Shown: positions 1 through 11,654 of the stretch, piece by piece
How positions within the stretch are numbered: the stretch's first letter is position 1
Layout: the number at the start of each line of letters is the position of its first letter
Assembly (NCBI RefSeq): GCF_030247195.1
Contig: NC_080670.1
Span: forward strand, 99,286,336-99,350,335
Source of the DNA: Topomyia yanbarensis
Taxonomy: Eukaryota; Arthropoda; Insecta; Diptera; Culicidae
Direction of reading: 5' to 3'
Length of the DNA stretch: 64,000 bases
Translations under genes and position numbers: made by a program
The notes under the pieces: model-generated
The model's database searches: none
Told to the model about the DNA's origin: nothing
What the model saw: only the letters and a program-made list of their open reading frames with translations

Positions 1-667
1 CGCATGATTCCCACCGCATTTCCCACAGCGGGCTTTATTGCTACAATGGGAGGCTGTGTGTCCCAATTGTTTGCAATTAGTACAGTTCATGACCCGCGGC
101 ACAAAGAGGCGAACAGGTAGACGAACCTTGTCAAAGAGGAGGTAATTGGGCAGGGCAGGGCCGGCGAAGGTCACCCGATAAGAGTCTGAGTTGACGTATG
201 TTTTCTTCCCGTCAGCTGCGACTGATGCTGAATGCAAACGTTTGCATTCCAGTATCTTCACTGGCTTAAGCATGGGGTCTTTGATACAGCCAGTCCCATA
301 TTTTAGCAGGTCCTCGCAATTCAGACTCGAATCGGAAACGACCCCACTGACTTCAACCCTGCTAGCTGGAATAGACACCCTGTACTCTCTCGTAAAGGGC
401 TCGTAGCCAGCAATATCATTTGCCTGAGTTGAACTGTTAACAACCACCCGAAGCTTATCAGGGCGAATTTTCGATATTTCTGTCACGGCCGAATACCGGT
501 CTGTCAGAACGCGAGAAATCTGCAACAGATTCAAACACTTTTTCTTTGGTCCGAAAGAAGATCACAAATGGCCCGGTGGCCGAGCTCGGATATACTTTGA
601 GCCGGGGAGCCGATTTTATTTCGACGTCCATCTCACCTTGAGATGAACCGCCGTCAGGGGAAGTCAT
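1..667 (-). pseudogene. I-clade non-LTR retrotransposon ORF1 (gag-like), 5' part, cut by the window edge
   Basis: Read on the minus strand from an ATG at 667, this is the nucleic-acid-binding ORF1 of an I-type retrotransposon. The N-terminus has the conserved block PRLKVYPSS followed by GPFVIFFRTKEK. It corresponds to IKLYPQGSSGPWQVFFRRK in the ORF1 at 27842 of this window. The reading frame breaks near 500-520 (one frameshift) and then continues as recognisable ORF1. It ends in the first zinc knuckles (RVMNCTNCKQLGHTASHC, then CGKCGGNH), where the window begins. The remaining ORF1 and ORF2 would lie upstream of base 1. The sequence differs clearly from the 27-kb copy, so it belongs to another subfamily. 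ORF1 proteins of this clade coat element RNA; this copy is broken. Confidence 0.85.
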
Positions 668-960
668 TTTTGCACGGGCCTATTGCCCAGTGCACGTTAT
701 TAAGACAACCAAGAAGGGGAAACGAAAACTAATACTTAGCTTGTGTAGGTAACGGTATCCAGACGGCTTACTAGAAGAACACTGCTTCACTTCACTGACC
801 GGCTAACGGTACAGAAACAGAAAAACAAAAGAAGGGAAAAAATACTGAAACCTCAACTAGGCGTAGAGTGTGCAAATAACCTTGAACGCGGATTAACACT
901 ATTTGTCGCTATAGAGTGTACGGACCGATGACAAAAGACTTCTATCTCGACTGAGTGCTC
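668..960 (-). other. Probable 5' UTR of the I-clade element
   Basis: Non-coding sequence directly upstream of the ORF1 start on the minus strand, ending where the next repeat (the MULE-like element) begins near 966. It lacks the ~200-bp tandem repeats found upstream of ORF1 in the other I-clade copy (27285-27765). The exact 5' end is not marked by a target duplication that I can see. Confidence 0.45.
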
Positions 961-1931
961 GATAACGAATGTTAAACTATATAGTTGAATCATATTTTGG
1001 TTGCTTTCATGTAACTTTCAAAAGATTTACAATATCGTCAAAGAAAAAGTTGCAGGAAAGTTTATGGGCCTTTTTAAAAACCTATTATTGTTGATGGAGA
1101 AACGCGAATAACTTATGAAAAGATCGTAATAAAACAAAATAATTGTGTTGTTAAAACAAAAGTTAAAATATCTCGAGAACTACTACATTTCAGAAATTTT
1201 TTGTTATGAGCATTTCAAATTAAAATGGCGTATAGAACCATATTCAAAAAGAAAATTGTATTTTTGACTGCAAATAGTATAAATTATAAAAATATGTCAA
1301 AAGTTGTTGTTAGGAAAACTTTTTTATTGAAAGCTTCTCCATGATCCAAATACACTGAAAAAGTTACATTTACGTTTTTAAAACGATAAACATTAGATTT
1401 CTGAGATTTTATGATTGGGTAACGCGAATAACTTTTAAAAAGAGCATAATTACACGAATTAATTGTTTTTGATGGAGCAATATTCCAAATATCTCGAAAA
1501 CTATCACATTTTGGAAGATTTTTGTTAAATGCATTTTGATTTTAAATTATGCTTATAATTATAAAATTACAGTTTTGTATGTCAATTAGTAGGAAATGTA
1601 AAAACATGTTTGAAGTTATTCTTAGAAAAACTGTTTTACCGAATTTTTCTCCATCATGCAATCACCTTCAAAATGTTTTCTTTCTCTTTAGGTTTTTGTT
1701 GACAAAATATAAAAATTTAAAAAAATGGGTTTTTTCGCAATTTAATTTTTTAACAGAAATTTTTATTTTGTTGAAAAATGACACAACATTTTTTTCAGTA
1801 TATATTTTTTCGGACAGAAGTATTCATTCCCTGTAACTCGTTCTCAGATAGTTTTGCTGTATAAAATACGGTAATCGAACAAAAAAAATTTAAATGCATA
1901 CACGTGGGAACGTTTACGCCCTTTTGAAAAG

Positions 1932-4738
1932 TTGCTCTTGAGTCAAAATAATCTTATTACCTGTGGAAAATGTTTAGTCTTCCATGCCGGTGAAATGTGT
2001 AAAGTTTCATCGGAATCTAAGATGGTCGGTCACGATTTTAAAGATTTTCGGACGGATCTTCGTGGAATTCCTCAACTATCAAAATATTTTGTCGATGCAT
2101 GTTTCATACGAGCAAGCGATTTGTATTTATCGCTACCTTCGATATGACAGCAAGAGATGATATCGAATTCAAAATTCTTCATGATATGAAAGAATTCAAA
2201 CATTTGGACAAATTGGTATCTCAAATGCGAGGAAAAGAACGCATAACTGTTCAAGAGCAGATATTAAAAACAGTTCCTCGCTTATTCATCCGAGAACAGG
2301 TACGAGATCTGTCAAACAACATTAAAACTTTCGACATAGACAAACATTTAAGAAAACGTGTTTCCGATGGAACTGCAAGACAGATTGTAAGTTAGGCTAG
2401 AAACAAATTGCAAGAAGATCATGATGTGTTTACAGCACTCATGAAAATAGCAGACAAGCCCGATAGTTCTATAATAAACTTGTGTTATCAACCATTCAAC
2501 GTCATCATTATGCAAAAAGAACAACTTGATTTGATATTACAGATAACAAAACGCGATGTACCGTTAGATTTCCATTTAGATGCAACTGGAACTCGATGGT
2601 TGAACGTTAAGAAAAGTGTTGTGCTGCTATACAGTATGGTGGCGGACATCAAAATCGTGGATACGGATAATACTATGAAACCGTTTCCAATAGCAAGCTT
2701 TTTCACTGACAATCACTATACAGCTAACATAGAACTAAACCTGAGATCAATTGTCAGATACTGCACTGACCGAACTCAACGAAAGTTAGCATCAATGTTT
2801 AGAACAATAACTACAGATTTTTCATTAGCAGAGATAAACTCTGTAGTACTATCATTCAACATGATGACTTTAATACAATATCTCAAGCAATGTGACATTT
2901 GGATTGCCGATTTAAAAAGTAATATACCGATTGCTCAAGTCATAATAAAATTTTGTAGTTCGCATTTAACTAAATTAATATATAAAGATGTAGAAAAATG
3001 CATTCCAAAAACACAACCTGGCAATCAAATATGTAAAATTGTCCTGGCAGCGCTATTTAATATCAAAGATACGGATGTGGTGTATTACTTATTGAGGTTG
3101 CTCTTTCAGTATCTAGAAGTTATTACTAGAGATAAAAAAAAATAAAAGCATATAATCATTTAAATATGCAAATTGATTTCACGAGGGACCCGATATTTGA
3201 AGAATATGTTGAACCAAATATTGAGGAAAGCAATTTGCCGCAACCCGCCAAGGATAAAAAAGAATGCAAAACAATATATGAATCTAGTCCTTTTTACAAG
3301 AGAGGCTCTTTGAGTATAATGCACTATTAATCAAAGAGCAAGTAGATGTTGATAATTTAACAACGGAAGCCTTTGCAATTCATGTATTCATTCAAACTAT
3401 TTAAAAAAAATACATAGCTTATCTTCCTATGTGGACACCTATATTGACATACAGAGAATTCAAAGGAGTTACTGAACACCAAGATGTGCGAAAATGCAAT
3501 AGTTCAAATAATGGTGTAATTGAGGGATATCACAGAATCATCAAAAAAGGAATTGATGAATGCAAATTTGTCGGTGACACAGCCAGAGTTCGAATTGAAG
3601 ATTACATTATTCATGTTCATGATGAATTCATCAAAGACGCTTTATTACAATTTAAATTGCAAATACCTTCCAGCTGTAATACAAAAGCTGATAAAGGACT
3701 ACGAAGCTCAGCTAAATCTAATAAAGATTCTCATTTAAAGGCAACGTCAACACCAAATAAGCGAAAACGAAAGATATCCGATGCTAATGAGAAAGCAGAA
3801 AACAAGCAACAGAACACACCAACATTCATATCCAGCAAAATATGGGGCACACCGAAATCTTGGAAAAACGGACGTCTTTCAGGAGCGAAATCCCCTAGTA
3901 CTATGTCAAGTCAAAGCTCGGGAAATGGTACTGTAAAACCATGGAAGCTTTCAGATATAAAGAAAGCAAAAGAAACATTTAAAAAAGGAAAAAGCAGAAG
4001 AAAGTTCCCTTTTTGCGATAAACAGTTAAAATCCATAGATGTGATGGATGCACATTGGTTGAATGACAAAAACTTGAATCCTCAACCCAACAATTGTGCA
4101 TTAAGCGTAATATACGAGATAGAGGAATTGGAATCAGTTAATGCGAAAGAACCAATGAATGTTACATTTTGGAACACTCAAGCAGTAACAAAAGAATCAT
4201 TGTGTCTTGGATTTGACTCCACAATTATGAGAGGGTTTAACGATAATAGAAATGACACTCCTCGTGATAGTACAGAACAAGTGTCTAGAACAACGTTGTC
4301 TTTAACTAATAAAAAATCTGAGGAATCTGAGATTGCATTTAGAGGATTTAGAAAATTGGAGAATGGACTTTTGAATGATTTCACCCAGGAGCGGATCCAG
4401 AAAAAAAATTTGGGAGGGGTCCGAAATTTTTTATTTTGGAATGTACATTGTACAATAAATTATACGTCAAAAACTAATTTAATGAAAATCAGTTTTGGTG
4501 GTAAAATTTGGTTTCAAATGATTTTATGTTTAAAACTAGTATAAAATTAAAACTAATTTAAAATTTCTCAAAAGGTTAAAAAATTTCGGAGGGGGTCCGA
4601 ACCCCCAGGACCCTCCCCTTGGATCCGCCACTGATTTCACCTATTATACGTTGCAAAGAAACGAGCAATGCGACCAAGTAATAGCGGTAAGCTTGAAGCT
4701 AGTTGGTACCGCCGCACGGTACTATCTTTCATTTTAGG
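1932..4738 (+). pseudogene. MULE/NOF-like DDE transposase with a C-terminal Ulp1-like segment, broken
   Basis: A DDE/D transposase read in pieces: 1932-2147, 2099-3145 (same frame, in-frame TAG at 2393-2395), a shifted piece around 3165-3330, and 3429-4544. Visible landmarks fit the MULE-type transposase fold. The first catalytic Asp is in HLDATGTRW (about 2572-2600), followed by FFTDNHYTANIE. The second Asp is in ITTDFSLAEINSVVLSF (about 2805-2855), then KFCSSHLTKLI and AALFNIKDTDV. The Glu candidate is in NGVIEGYHRI (about 3508-3540). Downstream is a basic, Ser-rich linker, then MDAHWLNDKNLN (about 4045-4080). That motif resembles the start of a Ulp1/C48 protease domain, a partner seen in other eukaryotic transposons. 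A 248-bp MITE interrupts the frame at 4386; with it disregarded the frame stays open to a TAG near 4738. At least two frameshifts and one stop make it inactive. Family assignment is from motif spacing only. Confidence 0.65.
4386..4633. mobile_element. hAT-type MITE (248 bp) inside the transposase pseudogene
   Basis: It is flanked by a perfect 8-bp target duplication ATTTCACC (4378-4385 and 4634-4641). The ends are CAGGAGCGGATCCA and TGGATCCGCCACTG, imperfect inverted repeats beginning CAG and ending CTG as in many hAT elements. The interior has no coding potential and has subterminal G/C runs (ggaggggtccg / ggagggggtccg). It lands in the coding frame of the MULE-like transposase. Confidence 0.85.
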
Positions 4739-5007
4739 CCTGAGTTTAGTCCGGTCTAAGACGTTAGTACCTGTCATCGCAGAAATGGCTGCATCCTGAA
4801 GCCAAATGAAAACAGTGTAAAGGGACGCCATATTCTTCTTGCATACATCTCAATAATTTGAATCAACTTTTCGATCTTTATGTGCAATATTATGGCCCAT
4901 GTTGCACACAAACCATATGAAGGCAAGTAAGCAAGTTTTATCCAGTACGAAAAAACAGGTATAATCGAGTTTTAAATCCATTTTTTTATATTCTTCATCG
5001 TCCTATC

Positions 5008-5182
5008 CACCCAGTAAAGTTCAGCCGGAAATGAACCGGAATTCTGGCTGGTTCCAGTTCGTATTCCGGCTCCAGTGACACAACCGATTCTAACTAGAAT
5101 CGGTTGTGTCACTGGAGCCGGATTGCGAACGGAAACCAGCCAGAATTCCGATTCATTTTCGGCTGAGCTTAACTGGGCATAA
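5008..5182. mobile_element. Near-perfect palindromic MITE (about 175 bp)
   Basis: Two ~85-bp arms fold on each other with few mismatches. Ends are CCCAGTAAAGTTCAGCC and GGCTGAGCTTAACTGGG, and the centre is at 'tctaactaga' near 5096. Related fragments share the 'ggaattctggctgg' and 'ctccagtgac' blocks at about 56430-56530. A different element with the same terminal CCCAGTAAAC lies at 10683-11109. Confidence 0.8.
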
Positions 5183-7292
5183 GGTGCTGCACGCTTATTT
5201 GAAAATGTCATGTCGAAGAGTTATATTGCAGGTTAGCAGAAGTCGAATCATTTTGAAACTAATCGTCGAACGAAATTTTATAACTAGATGCAGAGCTGCA
5301 TTAAATAAAAATTGTTTTCGTTTGTTAGTTTACTTATGGCTATCAAAATGAGTGAAGCTGTTTAATTTACCCACAATATTTTTTAGTTAGTTTAACTCAA
5401 CCCTCCCGCAACTTGACGTTTAACCTAAGTTGCTTGAAACCACCGTGTTTCGAATGATGTCGCCACCATAGAACGCCGTCCACTAATTGCGATACTGTAA
5501 ATTTCTATGCGAGAAAATAATTTCGTGACGTCTTTTACGAACTTGTTTTCTTTATTTACATTCGGAAGAGATAATCAAGATGATCATTTCAAAACAGCGT
5601 AATAATTTAAGATAAATACAAACAAGTTAAGGATTACAAATTGTGCCGAATGTAAAATATAAAATGTATGATTTGATTTAATTTCTAGTGTGGACTTTTT
5701 CCTCTCCCATTGCCCTTGAAATATCTTTCGCATATGACAATTCTCGAAAGTTTGTCGTTAATCTTTAAATACATTTAGCTTTGTGAGTATCATTTTTCAC
5801 TTCGCATTTAACAAAGGCAGGATTGACTTCGACTGTTTATTTCTGAAGGTAGAGCATCTAACTGATAGGTGCTGCGACATGTACGGTGCAAAGGTTTCTA
5901 CGAAATTCAGAAGTGATGACAGTTCATTTTTTATCGGAGAGGGAGCAAAACAGTCCAGTATCATTGTGTGTGTTTTTTACATTGCAATATAAATATTACT
6001 ACCTAATATCTTAAGACTAAATAAAGTTGCTCACAAACTAGTATAAGCGCCGCTTGTTTGTATGCTGATGATTCCAAAAAATCATGAATCATTTAAAAAT
6101 AATGCATCGGAACAAAGATGCATTTTTATAACAAAACAACACCAAACGTCCAAAAAGTCTTCAAAAATGAATTATCGAAAGTAAAAAAAAAATTGAACAA
6201 AAAAATTTTCACTGTGAACAAGTTTACGCTTTTTTTAGAAATTGTTCTTGAATAAAAATTGATCCGCCATTTTAGACCCACAGACCCAAATAAAGTGGTT
6301 TCAACGATTTGTATAGGAGCTGTCAAGTTGTTCCCCCTCTGGTTTAATTAGAGGAAAAGAAAAGAATATATAATCACAATGTGTACCCTTTTCTACTTAT
6401 ATCTTCTCACAAAGAACATAATAACCAAGTGGGAGTTTTCTTATATTTTTACTGCTTTCGAAAGAATCCAAACTAAGATTTAATAAAAGATTATAAATAA
6501 AGCCATGCCATACAACCTACGTAACACTATGACGGCAAACAATCTGCTACAAATATTTTCATTTTGATCGTTATTTAAATAATGTCGAAGCTTGCTTATA
6601 TTGTTTCACTATTTATAATTTTCCATCAGATGTTGGACGAATAGCATTTCCGCTGTAGAACAAATTGTCGTTTATTCAGGGCCGTGCCACTAGCAATTAA
6701 TTTTTAATTCATTATGGATTCGCCAATAGATAACTCACGGTCCCTCGAAATGTCAAATCTAATCATGACGTTTCACTGACATCAAAACACGGGCACTCAT
6801 TTTTCTTTCAACGAAAGGTATCTAAGCAAAAAGTAACAGACTAAAATGTATCTATGGAAAAAAGCAACTGAACAAGAAATAAACAAATCATAAAAAAGAA
6901 GCGGTTTGCGTCGTGCAAAGCAGTAAAATACGATAAAAATTCCAATGATGACGAAACGAAAATAACAGTCGTGATAAAATCTCAATAAAAAGTATTCCTA
7001 AACTGTGCGTAATGCGGAATAGTCGCAGCAAATGACCGGAATATTTAAGTTACTAAAGAAATAAAAAGTGGAACATGATCTACTCCGTAGAACAACAAAG
7101 GGATCTGGCTCAGGGCTGGAAACGTGACTTTTTTTATGAACGTCATAAGCTTACAAACTTTCACGCTGCTGCCCGAGCAGGAAAGTCATAGACGAATTTC
7201 ATGGTTGGTGTACGTATGAATGTCGTTCAATGAATGTAATCTCTTTGGTGTGTGTGAATGCCGCCACACAGCAGTTTTGTTTCCCACCACCA
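5183..7292. other. No gene recognised (2.1 kb)
   Basis: AT-rich sequence with only short, chance-like reading frames. I see no coding signal, RNA gene or clear repeat boundary. A stretch near 6250-6340 (ccgccat... aggagctgtcaa) resembles 50600-50660, so some of it is probably old dispersed repeat. Confidence 0.5.
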
Positions 7293-7730
7293 AGGCTGGA
7301 AGAAGTCATTTCGAATTTCATTTTAATGCGAAAGTTCGGGAAAAAACCAATACGACAGCACCGATGCTAGTTTGACTTCGGCTGCTGTGCATGTAAACGG
7401 ACGAGAGAAAAGCAAAAACGTTCGTGCTGCTGATCGTGCATGTTACATGTTCGTGAAAGTTCGGTTATTCGGCTTGCTGCCGTAGTTGGGTTTCGTTCGC
7501 TAGCTGTTGCGAATGTATGTGAATGGCCCGTGTGTTTTACTTGCATCATCCGTTGCGTTGGAACTGTTGCAAATAAATTTCATAGCAGCGGCTCAAAATG
7601 AATGTAGTGAACGACATTCATGGCTCATATTTGCAAGATTGGAATGTGCGGCAGTTCGTTTTTCGCTTGCTATAGGAAAGGACTGCAAGCAAAATGTTAG
7701 CGGTCACATAGTATCGTTGAAAGGAAAGTT

Positions 7731-8575
7731 GTTGGCCATTGAAAATCTATAGTTTTGTATATTTACAATTCGCTGATGCGTCAAAATGGAAATGTTTTCA
7801 ACTTTTTAGTAATGAGTTTATATTGAAGGAGAAGTTGTTGGCCGTTGAAAATCAGTAGTTTTGTACATTTACAATGCGCAGGGGGTCTGCCGATGCGTGA
7901 AAATGGAAATGTTTTCAGCTTTTTGGTAATGAGTTTTATATTGAAGGGGAATTCGTTGGCCGTTGAAAATCAATAGTTTTGACATTTAAAATGCGCAGGG
8001 GGGTCCGCCGATGCGTGAAAATGGAAATGTATTCAGCTTTTTAGTAATGAGTTTTATATTGAAGGGGAATTCGTTGGCCGTTGAAAATCAATAGTTTTGA
8101 ACATTTACAATGCGCAGGGGGGTCCGCCGATGCGTCAAAATGTAAATGTTTTCAAGTTTTCAGTAATGAGTTTTACATTGAAGGGAAAATTGTTGACCGT
8201 TGAAAATCAATAGTTTTGACATTTAAAATGCGCAGGGGGGTCCGCCGATGCGTGAAAATGGAAATGTTTTAAACTTTTTAGTAATAAGTTTTATATTGAA
8301 GGGGAATTCGTTGGCCGTTCAAAATCAATAGTTTTGAACATGTACAATGCGCAGGGGAGTCCGCCGATGCGTCAAAATGGAAATGTTTTCAGCTTTTTGG
8401 TAATGAGTTTTATATTGAAGGAGAAATTATTGGCCGTTGAAAATCAATAGTTTTGTACATTTCCAATGCGCATGGGAGTTCGCCGATGCGTCAAAATGGA
8501 GAAGTTTTAAACTTTTTAGTAATGAGTTTTATATTGAAAGGGAAATTGTTGGCCATTCAAAATCAATAGTTAGGA
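7731..8575 (+). repeat. Left-arm tandem array, about 8 units of ~118 bp
   Basis: Successive units start (gttggcc or close variant) near 7731, 7837, 7955, 8073, 8192, 8310, 8429 and 8548, giving a period of 118-119 after a shorter first unit. Each unit carries 'ttgaaaatcaatagtttt', 'aatgcgcaggggggtccgcc' and 'gatgcgtcaaaatggaaatg'. The G-rich tract and the spacing are regular; no reading frame is conserved. Confidence 0.9.
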
Positions 8576-8696
8576 AATAATAGTTAAATTATGCGTAAAT
8601 AACCACAAAACTGCTTTTTAGTTGAACAACAGTCTAACTAGTGGAGGTCTAACTAAAACACGGTCCAGTCAAAGAGTTACGAACCAGAGAATAAAC

Positions 8697-8809
8697 CCCA
8701 ATAAAAAAATTATACACAAACTTTAACCCAGTCCAACGATTCCACATATTGTTTGGATGATACCCTGAACAGGCCGTTAGGCTCTTGGATCATTAGATGT
8801 TTATTAGGG
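8697..8809 (+). mobile_element. Small MITE with CCC(T/C)AATAAA ends
   Basis: About 113 bp running from cccaataaa to tttattaggg. It is the inverted relative of the element at 10475-10593, sharing 'ttatacacaaactttaaccc', 'agtccaacgattccaca' and 'aggctcttggatcattaga'. No clear target duplication is left at this copy. Confidence 0.7.
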
Positions 8810-8934
8810 AAGACTGTACAGATTTTTTTATTAGGATGCACATTTCCAACAAAGCTATCTGACAGCTCTGGAAAATTTTAATATGGAATCAAGATGTAAA
8901 TGTTAGAAAGGTGTGAACATTGTCGCGTCTGGGT

Positions 8935-9096
8935 CAGGGTTACCATATTCACAGATTTTTCTGTAATGTCACAGATTTTTTTCACAATTTTTGATCACAG
9001 ATTCTTTTTCACAGATGACAGATTTTTGGCATTTTGTCATCACAGATGGTAAAAAGATTTTTTCGCCGAAACACAGATGTCAATGTGGCATCCCTG
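8935..9096. mobile_element. hAT-type MITE (162 bp), CAGGG ends
   Basis: Flanked by a perfect 8-bp duplication GTCTGGGT (8927-8934, 9097-9104). The ends are CAGGGTTACCATATTC and TGTGGCATCCCTG. The interior repeats the word cacagattttt. It belongs to the same group as 51832-52261 and 58344-58601, which have the same end sequence and their own 8-bp duplications. Confidence 0.9.
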
Positions 9097-9138
9097 GTCT
9101 GGGTGTGTTTCTTGATAGCCAAATTGTTCGATGTTAGG

Positions 9139-9885
9139 TCAACACTAAGACAAGACGTGACAATCGGCTTCTTATTTTTCCTTCGATATTCTTCTTTTCG
9201 CGCATTTTCTTCCTGCCATCTTCCGAACAGTGTTGCTATTTTTATTAATGAAAATGAAGGCATGTTAATTTATTTTATGCCGGCAATATTTTGTATCTTG
9301 AATCCACTATATTGATGAATGGCACCGTTTTTCTATATCATGGGTGTTTAGTAAGGTTTGATGAAGCCATTTTCTGAAAATTTTAGATTATATTGTGGTT
9401 TCTGTCTTATTTTTGTTAAAGATAATCAACCACGTATACGGTAAATGCATGATAAATACTTGTTTCACTTTGCCGTACAATTTCTTTTCAATTTAGTCAT
9501 TTTTTCGTCTTTAACGATAATAATTTTATTTGTCAAAAGTAATGACAATCTTTTCTATAAATATTGCAACACTGCCAAACATCATTTCTACATTCCAAAC
9601 TAAAAAATAGTTAAACACAAAAACAAGAATAAAATACCACTGAACAGAGAAAAAACAAAAAAAGTAACCAAAGATGAAAAGTTATCGAAACTGTATCACT
9701 TAATTTGTATACTATACAGAAATGTAACAAAAATGAAACAATAAATATTTAACGTTAAAAAAAACATCATTTCGCTATCTCTGCAGTAACATTGCGTACG
9801 GTAAAAAAGTCAGAATCAACCAATCAGGAGCTGGACCATTCTGACGTAAAATTGGGACAAAACGCCCCCCTATTGTCATGTCACG
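9139..9885. mobile_element. Possible old TIR element related to the 15.8-kb TTAA MITE
   Basis: The left part (ctaagacaagacgtgacaat, then ggcttctt) resembles the 5' end of the element at 15775-16224. The right part (caatcaggagctggacca ... attgtcatgtcacgtg) resembles its 3' end. The ends are imperfect inverted repeats. There is no intact target duplication and the boundaries are approximate. Confidence 0.4.
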
Positions 9886-10474
9886 TGTTATTGAATCGTG
9901 TGAACGCTGTGACATCGAGATATTACAAATTTACATATATACAGTTTTAAATTTTAGCGAACTCTGTGTTCACGAAGGACTATCCTCCAATGATCATTCT
10001 CTTGCATAGACCGTTTACAATATTAAATTATAGTCTCGTCAAACAGCAAGTGGCATAAACCCCAATATTATAACGGATAAGATTTTTACATATGTGACGC
10101 CAGTGTTTTGATTTTACATCCGACAGGATTGGGATGGCGTAAATACTACATCATTCTAAAAAACAAATCATTAATTGGAACATCAAAAATTGGAAATCAA
10201 TTGAATATAACAATTTAGCATTTTCAAGTTTTCTGAGTTTTTCAGAGTTTGCCACCAATAATCTTATTATACACATGCCTACACCTTATGATGATTACCT
10301 TGAAACGACTTTGTGTTTGTCAAATTGGTCACTCTTCGCATTTTTCTTTTGATACGCAATTCTCACTTCGACATAGATCTTTCATGAGGGCCTAAATCAG
10401 TGATGCCGCAAGTCCAGATTTATGTAGAAAGGTACAGATTTCTGAAGCATTTTTGGCACAGATTCTGTACGGTA

Positions 10475-10593
10475 CCCGAATAAACATCTAATGATCCAAG
10501 AGCCTAACGACCTGTTCAGGGTATCATTCATACATTATGTGGAATCGTTGGACTATGTGGGTTAAAGTTTGTGTATAATTTTTTTTATTAGGG
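10475..10593 (-). mobile_element. Small MITE (119 bp) with TA target duplication
   Basis: The ends CCCGAATAAA and TTTATTAGGG are flanked by TA on both sides (10473-10474, 10594-10595). It is the inverted relative of 8697-8809. It sits within an older fragment with catgac/cagattt words resembling the CAGGG hAT-type MITEs. Confidence 0.75.
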
Positions 10594-10682
10594 TACACAT
10601 TACAGATTTTTGTAAAAAAGTACAGATTGGTACAGATTTTTTACATGACAGCAAGGTAAAATAATTTAACCCTGCGATGCAT

Positions 10683-11109
10683 CCCAGTAAACAGTTGAGT
10701 TAGGCAGCAGTGATGGCAAGAATCTGAAGTGGAGCTGGTACTGATTGAGCTTGAACTGAAGCTGACATTATAATGCAATATGCGAGAAACATGCTTCTAG
10801 CAAATCAAAGGGATGATGTCTAATAAAAGCTGAGCGAATCTTCTCGGAGTGCATACGTTTACTCTGACGTACTCCATTTTAATTCCTGCAAGCCGGTTTC
10901 TCGCATCTTATTGATATTTCCAACCCCATCTCAGCTTCTCGCCGCTACTCTGTTGGCCACCATTGGTTGGTAAACAAAGTGGCAGTGAAAATTTGAGCTG
11001 GAGCTGATATTGACATTACCCAGTCAAACTCATCCAGAATTCTAACTGATTTCCCACACTACTTTTACAGTGAACGGCAAGTTACGGCGCCGCCTTTTAG
11101 TTTACTGGG
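10683..11109. mobile_element. MITE with CCCAGTAAAC ends (427 bp)
   Basis: Terminal inverted repeats CCCAGTAAAC and GTTTACTGGG. The interior has 'gagctggagctgatattgac'-type words but no reading frame of note. The end sequence is shared with the palindrome at 5008-5182. Confidence 0.6.
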
Positions 11110-11654
11110 TTCTTGCGGAATTCCAGCTCAAATAAAACAACCGAGTCAGAATGTCTGGTTTGATTTCCCCGAATGGAAAATATGTAGAAGAAAAAAGATT
11201 TTTTTTAACAACCTCGTTATTGTTTGGGTACATAATCCGGTCCTTCTTTCGATAGAAGAGTGCAGATAGAAAGGATCCCGGTACAGTTTTAATTGTGGCA
11301 ATACTGGCCTAAAGCGCCAATGTAAGCAAACCGAGTTTTCGCTACTATGATATTATGCGACTAAAATACTGCAAGGTAGCGGTAAAAATGATCGAAAACA
11401 TTTCCTTTTGAGATTTCCACTATCGAAATATGCCAAAATGTAATGGTGGATTATGAAAAAAGAATCTTTTTGTTCGTTTAATTGTTTCTTATGTATTGGC
11501 ACAAAATTATTAATGAAACGATTTATTTTCCTGGTGAAAGGAGAAAAATAATGAAAATTTTGTCTTGCAATACCATCATTCTGTAACTTGATTATGCTAC
11601 TACCGCATAAAAAAGTTTCCATTATGTCACATTGGCGGTTGCCCGTGTGTATTG
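11110..11654. other. Foldback loop, right part: nothing recognised
   Basis: AT-rich sequence between the CCCAGTAAAC MITE and the right tandem array. The only open frame (11353-11622 minus) shows no recognisable domain. Confidence 0.5.

Larger units (their letters stand above)
966..4740 (+). mobile_element. MULE/NOF-like DNA transposon, degenerate
   Basis: About 950 bases of very AT-rich non-coding sequence (966-1900) lead into a broken transposase frame (1932-4738). The non-coding part is a dispersed repeat: it recurs at 21144-23839 with the same order of segments. Shared landmarks include a 'tttacaatatcg' block, 'ctccatcatgcaatca', and the 'aagtttcatc...tctaagatggtc' block that runs into the transposase start. 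Terminal inverted repeats are not resolved for this copy. An inverted arm of the end sequence is visible in the other copy (21095-21235). The 5' side abuts the I-clade element near 960. Confidence 0.6.

Noticed and set aside
7201..7300. Target duplication for the large foldback
   Set aside because: I compared up to about 12 bases outside each arm (left ...tttcccaccac, right atctggcttcat...) and found no match, so I report none.
7507..7752. 81-codon frame present identically at 12838-13083 on the other strand
   Set aside because: Identity follows from the inverted duplication. It overlaps the start of a non-coding tandem array, has no recognisable domain, and the arms are alike outside the frame too.
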